From positions 1 through 38,435 of the forward strand of contig CAJXZK010000017.1 of the NCBI GenBank assembly GCA_913063055.1: 38,435 bases of DNA. The letters run 5' to 3'. Source of the stretch: an uncultured bacterium. GTDB lineage: Bacteria; Cyanobacteriota; Vampirovibrionia; Obscuribacterales; Obscuribacteraceae. Shown here in pieces: positions 8,773-17,221 of this stretch. The notes below the pieces were generated by a model, which was not told the DNA's origin, searched no databases, and saw only the letters and a program-made list of their open reading frames with translations. The translations under genes were made by a program, and so were the position numbers. Positions within the stretch are counted from its first letter, which is position 1, and every line of letters begins with the position of its first letter.

Positions 8773-11487
8773 GTGCGTATATACCACAGTGTTTTATTAA
8801 GCGAAAAGATACACAATCTTCTTTCCTTAGCTACCCCCCTAATGAGAGCTAATTTGGATCAAGTTCAACCATCAGCTATTAAGAATAGGTTGGAGACGCC
8901 AGAGACTAGTCCGTTTGAGGAAACTCATTCGAGCTTGGGTCTTTATCTTGCGCGCGCCCATAAGGCAGACGTTGTCAGCTTTAACCCCCATGTGCCGAAG
9001 ACTCCGCGGCAGCAAAGCATGCAGCAGTTTTTGTCGGGTATTGCCGCATCGTCCGATCGTGCTAAGCCCCATCAGACTCAGTCTATTGGCGAAAATTTTA
9101 CGGTTGCCCTCAATCACTCTTATCTCAATGAAGAGCTTGTGCTGCAGTCTCTGGAAGCAAAGAAACCCACTTTCAAAAAGTCGATTGCTGCCGATGGCAC
9201 CCAGAATTTAAATGAAGTGAGCGGAATCAAGCTCAACTTTCATACTTTTGGCCATGACCAGAAGTTAGATGTTAGAAGCATTGCCATAAGCAAAGAAACT
9301 AACGGTAGTACTCGCTTTCAGCTTCAGGTAGACAATCCACTGCCGTTTGAGGTGGAAAAAGTCTTCAACGCCCCGAGCACCTTGCCCTTGAATTTTGTCG
9401 TTGATGCTAAAGGCCGGGTCTCTTATCCGCGAGACAGCGAAGTGTTGCATTCGCTTTCCGAGCATAGCAATACCACTTTGCCAGGGCTGGTGCTGCGCGA
9501 TGCCCTTAGCGATGCTGGCGACGTTGCCCAGTTTATTGAGCATAACCCCGCCTGGGTGAAGAATATCATGGCGCCCTTTATGTCTCGCTTTGGTACTTAT
9601 CTTAAGAGCGATTTTGATCCTAGCGTGGTGCTGAATTCGGCTCAATCAGACAAAGCTGCTCCGGCAGGTAAAGGTGACCAAGCTCAGGCGCCAGTTAAAA
9701 ATTCCACCACCGACAGCGTTAAGCCGCGCTCGACAGATGCATTGCCAGCTACTGATGCTTCGACTTTCAAAATAAAAGGGCCCGGCGATTATGTCGAGAC
9801 CATGCAAATCGAAGGTCGCACGCGCAGTTTTCATGTGCATGTGCCAGCTAGTTATGATGCGGCCAAGCCTATGCCAATGATGCTCCTTGCTGCTGGTATG
9901 TCGCAGACCGGTAAGGATGTTGAGGAGATGTTTCAGGCTAACAAACTGTCTGACAAAGAAGGTTTTATTGCAGTCTACCCTGATTCAGTTAACTGGTTTG
10001 ATGTAAAAGATCTGCGTACCTGGGAGAGTGGCAACGGTTTGGTGCTGCCAGGACAAAAGGCTAGCGATGTCAAATTTATGGGTGACATCATTGAGGCGAC
10101 CAAGAAGCAAGTTAATATAGATCCTCAGCGCATCTATATGGCTGGCCTCTCCAATGGTGGCATGCTGACTTATTCTACCGCTGCAGCTCTGTCTGGCACT
10201 CTTGCTGGCATTGGCATATTGAGCTCGACCATGAGTGGTAAGGAGCCGGCACCGAAAGAACCGCTTTCGATGATCAATATCCATGGTACTGCCGACCGAA
10301 TTATTCCTTATGAGGGTATGACTGATACTCCGCCGGTTTTGACCGATGTTGGGGTGCCCGTATTCCAGCCAGCGCATTTTGGCACTGACTACTACCGCAA
10401 GCTAGCCGGTATAACCACTGAACCTACAGTGATTAAGAATGGCATTGAGACTATTGAGAGATCATCTAATCCTGCAAATGGCACAGCAGTTGAGCATATT
10501 ACTCTTGCTGGCGTGGATCATTTTCTTGATGATCCCGCCCATCGACTGCAACAGGTTTGGGATTTCTTTGAAGCGCATCCGCGACCTACTCCTCCAAAAC
10601 CTAGCGACAATGTTGAAGTAAAAACCAGTATGGCGGTGGAAGAGTTAACCACTGTCAAGCAACTGCAAGCTGCAATGAAGCAGCGCGGTGTTGCTGGAAT
10701 GGAGCAAGACGTAGATAACATTTTTGATGCCGCTCTGACAATTTCTGACGGCTCAATCAGCCCTTCGCGAATCTTCGATAAGATAACTCGCTCTACCCAT
10801 GTGGCTTTCAATGATCCAGTAAATAAGTTTATTCAAAACACTACATTGATTTCAAAGAAGCAGAACACCATCACTATTGATCGCAAAGTCAATGCCGATA
10901 TTCCACTGCATGTATCCTTTGGCGTCGGCGCGCTTAAGTCAATCGAAATCGGAAAGACTTCATTTGACCTGGCCAAGTCGAATGGTTACCCACAGCTGAA
11001 GAATATAAGCGGCATTACATTGCACGCTCAAGTCGCTGGTTACAATTTGGATAGCGATATTCAAGACATTACCGAATTGCCGGCTGGTCACAATGGAGCC
11101 AATGGGCGCATCTATCGAGCCACTATGGAAAATCCACTACCTGGTTGGATGCGCACTGTTTTGTTCTCGCCTGGTAAGTTTAATGTGGATCTGCAATTTG
11201 ACCCCAACGGCAATCCGGCAGTAGTTAATCGTAGTCAAACAGAAAGACAGTTGCTGGGCAAGAATCCATTTGTAAGTGGAATAGCCGATGAAGCTCAAGA
11301 TGTTGCCAATCTCTATCACCATCCCGGTTGGCTCAATGGACTTACCGTCGCTTCTGATGTGGGTATTACCGGCGGTTTGACTTATGCCGCCTACCGCTTT
11401 GGTGGCTCTAGGGCTAAACTGGCAGCTACAGTTGGTTTTATAGCAGCACCGATGGTGATTGATCTTATTCGTCGCAATATCTCCTAG
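8773..11487 (+). CDS. Large protein with central PHB-depolymerase/LpqC-like esterase domain flanked by two related modules
   Basis: RSFHVHVPASYDAAKPMPMMLLAAG, GLSNGG nucleophile elbow, IHGTADRIIPY acid region, AGVDHF His region. GTG start; exact start uncertain (ATG at 8842 is an alternative). Confidence 0.8.
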   Translation: MRIYHSVLLSEKIHNLLSLATPLMRANLDQVQPSAIKNRLETPETSPFEETHSSLGLYLARAHKADVVSFNPHVPKTPRQQSMQQFLSGIAASSDRAKPHQTQSIGENFTVALNHSYLNEELVLQSLEAKKPTFKKSIAADGTQNLNEVSGIKLNFHTFGHDQKLDVRSIAISKETNGSTRFQLQVDNPLPFEVEKVFNAPSTLPLNFVVDAKGRVSYPRDSEVLHSLSEHSNTTLPGLVLRDALSDAGDVAQFIEHNPAWVKNIMAPFMSRFGTYLKSDFDPSVVLNSAQSDKAAPAGKGDQAQAPVKNSTTDSVKPRSTDALPATDASTFKIKGPGDYVETMQIEGRTRSFHVHVPASYDAAKPMPMMLLAAGMSQTGKDVEEMFQANKLSDKEGFIAVYPDSVNWFDVKDLRTWESGNGLVLPGQKASDVKFMGDIIEATKKQVNIDPQRIYMAGLSNGGMLTYSTAAALSGTLAGIGILSSTMSGKEPAPKEPLSMINIHGTADRIIPYEGMTDTPPVLTDVGVPVFQPAHFGTDYYRKLAGITTEPTVIKNGIETIERSSNPANGTAVEHITLAGVDHFLDDPAHRLQQVWDFFEAHPRPTPPKPSDNVEVKTSMAVEELTTVKQLQAAMKQRGVAGMEQDVDNIFDAALTISDGSISPSRIFDKITRSTHVAFNDPVNKFIQNTTLISKKQNTITIDRKVNADIPLHVSFGVGALKSIEIGKTSFDLAKSNGYPQLKNISGITLHAQVAGYNLDSDIQDITELPAGHNGANGRIYRATMENPLPGWMRTVLFSPGKFNVDLQFDPNGNPAVVNRSQTERQLLGKNPFVSGIADEAQDVANLYHHPGWLNGLTVASDVGITGGLTYAAYRFGGSRAKLAATVGFIAAPMVIDLIRRNIS

Positions 11488-11523
11488 GGCGACTTTGAAT
11501 TAGCCTTCGGCAGCCGAGGCACA

Positions 11524-11558
11524 CTTAGAGCTGGGTTTATCCTTTGGGAAGCTCTAAG
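11524..11558. terminator. Terminator-like hairpin between convergent genes
   Basis: cttagagct ... agctctaag, 9-bp perfect stem overlapping the stop of the 11554 gene; the T-rich tract on the + strand is not directly adjacent. Confidence 0.4.
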
Positions 11559-11946
11559 GTTCTCCTTTTTGTCTTGCCGGCTCTATCATTTCGTTGGTTA
11601 TGATCTGTCCTTCCTTAATTTCGGCTTTTGTTTTGGCTCCGACAATATCCTCTTCCACTAAGATTTGGCCTGTTTGTATTCCATATTTCGCAAGATTTCC
11701 CACAGCAAAATTGCGGCACTGAATTCTGTGTTGTGGGCTTTTACCGTCGTAGATCCAAGTCTCCTGCAAGTCTTCATCTTTGATGGTGGCGTTTTTAGGT
11801 ATTGCTTTAGTTGCATAAACGACAATTATCTTTTGTCGATTCGACTCGATCGATTTAGATTGCCCTAGAGTCACGGTGTTAGAGCCTGCAACTATCAGCG
11901 CTGTGATGGCTATTCCCCCGGCTGTAATTCGTATTGATGCTTGCAT
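11554..11946 (-). CDS. SAF-domain-like (CpaB/FlgA-like) membrane-anchored protein
   Basis: N-terminal TM, then VVYATKAIPKNATIKDEDLQETWIYDG...QTGQILVEEDIVGAKTKAEIKEGQIITNEMI, typical SAF layout. Confidence 0.65.
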   Translation of the reverse strand: MQASIRITAGGIAITALIVAGSNTVTLGQSKSIESNRQKIIVVYATKAIPKNATIKDEDLQETWIYDGKSPQHRIQCRNFAVGNLAKYGIQTGQILVEEDIVGAKTKAEIKEGQIITNEMIEPARQKGEP

Positions 11947-12077
11947 TGGGTTGTTCTACACCTATTTGCCTATTTCGAACGTTAACAACTCGGCAACACC
12001 TTAGCAATATTGTGTGAAAGTCTCCACCGGGCCAAGGCGCCGTGAGAGCAGGTCAAACTTTTATAGAGGGCAGATGT

Positions 12078-13661
12078 ATGTCGATTGAAGCGGGTATCGG
12101 TGAGAAGACAGAGAAAGCGATAAGCAATAAGAACGATAAGGCAGATCTGAGCTCAGTTTTCGATGATTGGAAGAATAACACAAGTAAAGCTGAGAATCAG
12201 GCTGAGCGTACCTCAATCAATAATGCCCTTCACAAGGTTCTGCCCAAGCTTTCGATTATCGATTTTACTACTGATGAAACTGGTGCAAAGTATGTCACTA
12301 CTTTCGACGGTGAAAGCAACAAACTACAGCTGCGTACTGTTAATGATTTTAAGGTTGTAGAAGGCCAAGAGAGCGACTTGACCAAGGCTATGGCAGAAAA
12401 GAAGGAGACTCCTGAGCAGGTGGTTCAGTATCTGTCTACACAAGTAGATGCTAAGAAAGATGCAGATAGCAAGAAAAGTGTTGAGCAATCCAAAACTGAT
12501 GAAGCTAAGGTCGGTGAAGTTAAGCAATACGCAATTCAGCCTGGTGATAACCTTTGGAAGATTGCCAAACGTGAAATTGTTGAAGCAAATAAAGCCAATG
12601 GGAAACCTGACGCTGTGCCGTCACCAAATGAAGTGAAGGCCTTCATTGACAAAATAGTGTTAGCCAACCGGGAAGGTGATGGCGCCATTAAGAATGCCAA
12701 CGTTATTTATGCGGGAAAGACGCTGAACATCCCGGTTGAGAAGAAAGAAGTTCCGAAGACTGAAGAAGAACCAAAGGCTGAGAATAAAGAAGTTCCGAAG
12801 ACTGAAGAGGAACCGAAAGCTGAGAAGAAAGAAGCTCCGAAGACCGACGAAGAGCCAAAGGTCGAGAATAAAGAAGTTCCTAAAACTCAAGAAGAGCCAA
12901 AAGTAGAGAAGCAAGAAGAGATTGAAGTTAAACCGTCATCGGCAAATACAGAGCCTAGCAACAAAACAACTAATGCTACTACTAATGTCCCAGCCGATTC
13001 GTTTACCCCTAAAGCTGATACATATTACAATCCAACAATTGGTGCTGATGAGGCCGCCAAAGAGAGTGCTGTTCTAAATAAATTCTATGAGCAGATGCGG
13101 ACACTCGATGGTGCTGAGTCTGGCAAGGCCTTCGTTACAGCCGCCGAGATCAATAAATTCATTGAGGCCAATAAGACTCATCTACCTAGAACCGACGGTC
13201 AACCGGTGCCCAATGCCGAAGAGATTGAGTTATTAGAGAAAGCAGCTAAAAATATTGTTCGCATTGCCGCATCCAGCAACGATGAGCTGTTCTTTGAGTC
13301 GAGCGGAGCCACTCGCAAAGACGTACAGATTTTCGCCGAGCAAGAAAAAGACTTTGAAGGTCGCTTCCAAGCTCGCTTCTATCTAGACAAGCATTTCGAT
13401 AGAATGACAGCCGGTCAAGATCATATTTCTGTGGCTGAAATTAAAGTCTATCGCGATCAGCTAGCAACTCGTCCGAATTCTGAGGCCGAGGTAAAAGCAG
13501 TGGATAATGTCTTGGTCCAGTTGGGCAAACACGGCTACAAGGATGGCAGCATATTGTTTAGAGACAATGCCAAAGCTGCAATTCGGGATGAGGTTGGTGG
13601 TTCAAGTTATGCTGAATATGGTGGTCGCAGCTATCCGATTCCAGTAGTAGCAGCGAAATAA
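12078..13661 (+). CDS. LysM-domain protein with acidic/basic tandem-repeat linker
   Basis: VKQYAIQPGDNLWKIAKREI...IYAGKTLNIPVEK is a LysM motif. The ORF opens at 12042, but ATG 12078 after GAGGGCAG looks the better start. Confidence 0.8.
   Translation: MSIEAGIGEKTEKAISNKNDKADLSSVFDDWKNNTSKAENQAERTSINNALHKVLPKLSIIDFTTDETGAKYVTTFDGESNKLQLRTVNDFKVVEGQESDLTKAMAEKKETPEQVVQYLSTQVDAKKDADSKKSVEQSKTDEAKVGEVKQYAIQPGDNLWKIAKREIVEANKANGKPDAVPSPNEVKAFIDKIVLANREGDGAIKNANVIYAGKTLNIPVEKKEVPKTEEEPKAENKEVPKTEEEPKAEKKEAPKTDEEPKVENKEVPKTQEEPKVEKQEEIEVKPSSANTEPSNKTTNATTNVPADSFTPKADTYYNPTIGADEAAKESAVLNKFYEQMRTLDGAESGKAFVTAAEINKFIEANKTHLPRTDGQPVPNAEEIELLEKAAKNIVRIAASSNDELFFESSGATRKDVQIFAEQEKDFEGRFQARFYLDKHFDRMTAGQDHISVAEIKVYRDQLATRPNSEAEVKAVDNVLVQLGKHGYKDGSILFRDNAKAAIRDEVGGSSYAEYGGRSYPIPVVAAK
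12738..12905 (+). repeat. Four tandem 42-nt (14-aa) repeats inside the LysM protein
   Basis: Units 12738-12779, 12780-12821, 12822-12863, 12864-12905 encode E(K/N)KE(V/A)PKT(E/D/Q)EEPK(A/V). Confidence 0.95.
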
Positions 13662-13692
13662 CCCACCAGCTGCTTGTTATTAATCAATGTAC

Positions 13693-15009
13693 TTAACTCA
13701 AGTGATTCTCATAGGCGTAGCGCACAAGAGCGGCCCGGGTACTCAAGTTCAATTTCTTTCTCAGTCTCGATACGTGTACTTCTGTGGTGCCTTCAGTAAT
13801 GTGTAGCTCTTCGGCAATTTCCTTATTCGATAGACCAAGAGCTACTTGCTTAAGCACTTCAATTTCTCTAGTACTGAGCTTGATGCGAACTTTCTCGCGG
13901 CTCTCTGTGCGCTCGGTCAACTCTTTGGTGCTGTGTACAACTTGAGTTAGTTGACTGCACAAGTCTGTTAGTTTGCTAATCGATGTGCTCTGCGCTTCAA
14001 CAATTTGATAAAGCTTGGCCTGGCTAAGAGCAATTGATAATTGGTTAGCAATACGCGATAGCAGGTTGATGTCGCGCACTGTCCACATTCTCTTATCGCT
14101 GTGAGCATCAAGGTGGAGCAAGCCCATTAACTTACCGCGATAAACCAAGGGCACCATGACCATCGATTTAATTTTGTAATTGACTAGTTCTAAGCGCACA
14201 TCTTTGGCAAAGGCAAAGGTGTCATCTTGCACCACCATTAGTGGCCGTCTCTCACCAACATCTAAAAGGAGGTCGTGATATTTAGAAAACAGTGTGCTTT
14301 TGTCTGATATTGGCGTCAAGCTTTCGGTGGTCATCTGTCTGACGATGCGCATTGTATTATCGGGGTCTCCGATCAAGCATATTAGTGCTCGTGAGGCCTC
14401 AAATTCTTTCAGAAGGCTTTCAGTGGCCCGCTCTAAAATATCGGATTGATCGAGGGAGCCGTGAACATTTACAACGAACCGATTAAAGAGTGCTTCGTCA
14501 TTGGAAGACTTCTCTACGCGGTCATACATCTCTTTCAAGTTTTCGACAATGATGGCCCGCTGCAAGTTTGTTGTAATCATGCGCGGTAAGAATTTGTGAT
14601 ACTCGCCAATTTTCGGCAGATAGTCACTGGCGCCAGCAATGAGTAATTTTAGGGCTAATTCTTGTGAATCAACGCTGGTAATGACGATGATTGGAGAATT
14701 TGGAGCCTGTGCCGCGAGGGTGGTAACTAAGTCGACGCCGCTGCTGTCCGGTAGGTCGTTGTCGACGACTAATACGTCATATGGAGTGGTCTTGATGCGA
14801 GCGATGGCTTCTTTGGCCGTGGCCACGGCATCAACATCGTATAAAGGAGATTGCGAAATGATTGCCTTGCGCACTAGTTGCAGGTCTTTTTCCACGGGCT
14901 CAATCAAAAGTACCCGGCGCTCGCGTTGAATTTGGACGGCAATATCTGCGTCTGAGGCATCCGCCTTGGGCTCTATTGCTACTGGTTTCTCGTCTTCCAA
15001 GTTATTCAT
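13693..15009 (-). CDS. Response regulator: receiver domain, GAF domain, LuxR/NarL-type HTH
   Basis: RRVLLIEPVEKDLQLVRKAI...VLVVDNDLPDSSGVDLV receiver; GAF region; LSTREIEVLKQVALGLSNKEIAEELHITEGTTEVHVSRLRKKL HTH. Confidence 0.93.
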   Translation of the reverse strand: MNNLEDEKPVAIEPKADASDADIAVQIQRERRVLLIEPVEKDLQLVRKAIISQSPLYDVDAVATAKEAIARIKTTPYDVLVVDNDLPDSSGVDLVTTLAAQAPNSPIIVITSVDSQELALKLLIAGASDYLPKIGEYHKFLPRMITTNLQRAIIVENLKEMYDRVEKSSNDEALFNRFVVNVHGSLDQSDILERATESLLKEFEASRALICLIGDPDNTMRIVRQMTTESLTPISDKSTLFSKYHDLLLDVGERRPLMVVQDDTFAFAKDVRLELVNYKIKSMVMVPLVYRGKLMGLLHLDAHSDKRMWTVRDINLLSRIANQLSIALSQAKLYQIVEAQSTSISKLTDLCSQLTQVVHSTKELTERTESREKVRIKLSTREIEVLKQVALGLSNKEIAEELHITEGTTEVHVSRLRKKLNLSTRAALVRYAYENHLS

Positions 15010-15018
15010 CCAACACGG

Positions 15019-15096
15019 TTCGTTTAGAGATTTCGTTTAGAGCCTTCGTTTAGAGCTTTCGTTTAGAGCTTTCGTTTAGAGCTTTCGTTTAGAGAT
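15019..15096. repeat. Six tandem direct repeats of a 13-bp unit (ttcgtttagagct)
   Basis: 15019-15031, 15032-15044, 15045-15057, 15058-15070, 15071-15083, 15084-15096; differences only in the last two bases (at/cc/ct). Confidence 0.97.
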
Positions 15097-15372
15097 CATG
15101 GGCAGGCCTGTTATCAACCTAACATAAGAATGCCTATATTGAATTATCTTCCCACCTATAGGCTGTCACCCCTAACCTGCTGCTATAACTGCAATATGAG
15201 GTTCGGCAATACAAATGTTGTCAACCTAATTTGCGACGACTTGTGGGCAATGCTGTTCAGTTTTAGACCCTGACCCTCACCAAGCCCCCCAGCCCATGCA
15301 TCGTTAGGCCCTAATACTGATTAGGCACTGATACAAATAGCGAAGTAAGGCCCACGAGTTCATAAAACCAAG

Positions 15373-15402
15373 GAGCAGCAGGTTTCCCTCGAACCGCTGC
15401 TC
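15373..15402 (+). terminator. Intrinsic-terminator-like hairpin, better T-tract on the + strand
   Basis: gagcagc-a-ggtt-tccctcg-aacc-gctgctc followed by ttttgttttatatttattt. Confidence 0.65.
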
Positions 15403-15415
15403 TTTTGTTTTATAT

Positions 15416-15706
15416 TTATTTGCCCTGGCCACTCATTGTTATGGGCTGGCGGCCACTTTGAACATAAACCGATGAAAGTTTTTTGTGGCTTACTTTGGGG
15501 TTGTTGTTGCAGTAATCGCCCAAATCAGCTGTATAGGGCATGGCTTCGGGGTTGAAGTCTATGCGGGTTGGCTTCTCGCCGGTGGGTTCGAAGAAATCGC
15601 CGGTTATCTCGTAGTCGCCAGCTGGGTATGCTTTCACTTCTGGATTAATGAAGTAACCAACATTCTTGCCAGCCGGTGTATATACGTTGACCTTTACATC
15701 AGCCAT
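15416..15706 (-). CDS. Small hypothetical protein
   Basis: 96-aa ORF with ATG start (MADVKVNVYTPAGKNVGYFINPEVKAYPAGDYEITGDF); ends just before the hairpin at 15373-15402. Confidence 0.6.
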   Translation of the reverse strand: MADVKVNVYTPAGKNVGYFINPEVKAYPAGDYEITGDFFEPTGEKPTRIDFNPEAMPYTADLGDYCNNNPKVSHKKLSSVYVQSGRQPITMSGQGK

Positions 15707-15854
15707 TTACTAATTTCTCCTTCACCTTCAATTTGATCAATCAAGTTGTTCAACTTATAGCAAGTGTATTTGATTTTCACGCAGGGATAAACTTCCCTAA
15801 GTGAATATACATATAGATATGGCCAATTCTTGATTTAGGGCTCATATTAAGGAA

Positions 15855-16601
15855 TTAGTTTGCTTGTTCGGCGTAGCGGAAGAACTCGCTGGTCTTAGCT
15901 TTGAGTTCCACCATGTAGTTTTGCAATTCCACCCGCAGATTTTCTTTTTCCTCATCGTCGGCGTTGGCTGGTACCTCTAGCGGTTCGCCAAAAACGTAAA
16001 CCATCTTTGTATTAAGGTATGGGCAGTTGTAGCGGTCCCATGATTTCATCAAGTCGCGAGTTCTCGCCCGTGAGACTACTGGAATAATGGGCAGTTTGGT
16101 AATTTGCGCCAATCTAATTACTTCAGCTTTGACTATTTCAAATGGCCCCTTGGGGCCGTCCACCGGAAATAGAACGCTGCGATTGTGCTCGGCAGCGTTG
16201 ATCAAGTTGAATGCGCCTTTGACGCCGCCGTGAGTGCGGGAGCCGCGGGCTACTTCAAAGCCCATAAATTCAGCGGCTCTGGCGATCATTTCACCATCTC
16301 GTGAATTGCTGGCGATTAGACTCATGCGGTTGCGAGGGCTGAGGCCAAGCAATACATACATTTGGCCATGAAAGTATGCGTAGATGGCTGGCTTTAAGCT
16401 GGCGAGGCCGTCTTCACTATTACTCTGGGCGGAACTGGCTCTGACATAGGCTTTACTGGCTTCTGGTATGACCGCCATGACTCTATATGACAGGTCGTAA
16501 ACCGTAATGCCATATTTAAAGATACCTGCGAGACCTAAGACCCTCCATTTGTCAAGAAGGGGGTATTTCAAGAATAGGTCTTTGATTCGGAACTTTTTCA
16601 A
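15855..16601 (-). CDS. Lysophospholipid acyltransferase family protein (DUF374-like)
   Basis: IYAYFHGQMYVLL, LIASNSRDGEMIARAAEFMGFEVARGSRTHGG, LFPVDGPKGPFEIVKAEVIRLAQITKLPIIPV. Confidence 0.88.
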   Translation of the reverse strand: MKKFRIKDLFLKYPLLDKWRVLGLAGIFKYGITVYDLSYRVMAVIPEASKAYVRASSAQSNSEDGLASLKPAIYAYFHGQMYVLLGLSPRNRMSLIASNSRDGEMIARAAEFMGFEVARGSRTHGGVKGAFNLINAAEHNRSVLFPVDGPKGPFEIVKAEVIRLAQITKLPIIPVVSRARTRDLMKSWDRYNCPYLNTKMVYVFGEPLEVPANADDEEKENLRVELQNYMVELKAKTSEFFRYAEQAN

Positions 16602-16707
16602 GGGTTGCCTTTTTAGTGGTTTTAGCTTAGATGAGAAAAAGATTGGCTAATTTTATAGAATTCAAGTGGGCTGAGACCCGCAGGCGGTAAAGGCTCGGGT
16701 TTGTATA

Positions 16708-16716
16708 TGCTATTAT
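16708..16716 (+). promoter_or_regulatory. Putative extended -10 promoter element for rpsO
   Basis: tgctattat (TGnTATTAT) about 55 bp upstream of the rpsO ATG; no good -35 seen. Confidence 0.35.
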
Positions 16717-16770
16717 CTACCAACGCCAAAAAATCGTAAGAACATCTATTAAAAAGACGGAAAAGAAGCA

Positions 16771-17040
16771 ATGCCACTTTTAGCTGATCGTAAGCAAGAG
16801 CTCATCCAAGGCCACCAAACGCACGGTAAAGATACTGGTTCGCCAGAAGTGCAGGTCGCCATGCTCACCGACCGAATTAACCAATTGACCGACCACCTGA
16901 GAACTCACTCTAAAGATTTCCACAGCAGACGTGGGCTTTTGATGATGGTTGGTAAGCGTCGTCGCCTTCTTCAATATTTGATGAAGGAAGACAATGAGCG
17001 TTACCGCAAGCTGATTGAAAAGCTTGGACTGAGACGCTAA
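16771..17040 (+). CDS. rpsO: 30S ribosomal protein S15
   Basis: 89 aa; [53 protein letters not shown]. Confidence 0.98.
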   Translation: MPLLADRKQELIQGHQTHGKDTGSPEVQVAMLTDRINQLTDHLRTHSKDFHSRRGLLMMVGKRRRLLQYLMKEDNERYRKLIEKLGLRR

Positions 17041-17054
17041 TAGCTTAGTTTTAA

Positions 17055-17077
17055 AAGGCGGGCCTTTGGCTCGCCTT
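17055..17077 (+). terminator. Intrinsic terminator/attenuator between rpsO and pnp
   Basis: aaggcgggcctttggctcgcctt followed by a T-tract. Confidence 0.75.
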
Positions 17078-17108
17078 TTTTGTTTTTGACGTTTTTGTTT
17101 TAGCTTTA

Positions 17109-17136
17109 GTGAAGTTCTCGAGTAGAGAACTTTCAC
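17109..17136 (+). promoter_or_regulatory. Stem-loop in the pnp leader
   Basis: gtgaagttctc-gagta-gagaac(t)ttcac: 11-bp stem with a single bulge, no T-tract, about 85 nt upstream of pnp. Confidence 0.6.
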
Positions 17137-17221
17137 TGGTATCCAGAAATATATTTTGTGCCCTTCAGGTGAAGAGGCACTAGCTGAATAAGCAGAAAAA
17201 GAAGATAGAGGAAAAGAAGAA

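Noticed and set aside
15019-15096. Possible CRISPR array
   Set aside because: Units are directly abutting 13-mers with no spacers, and no cas genes are present.
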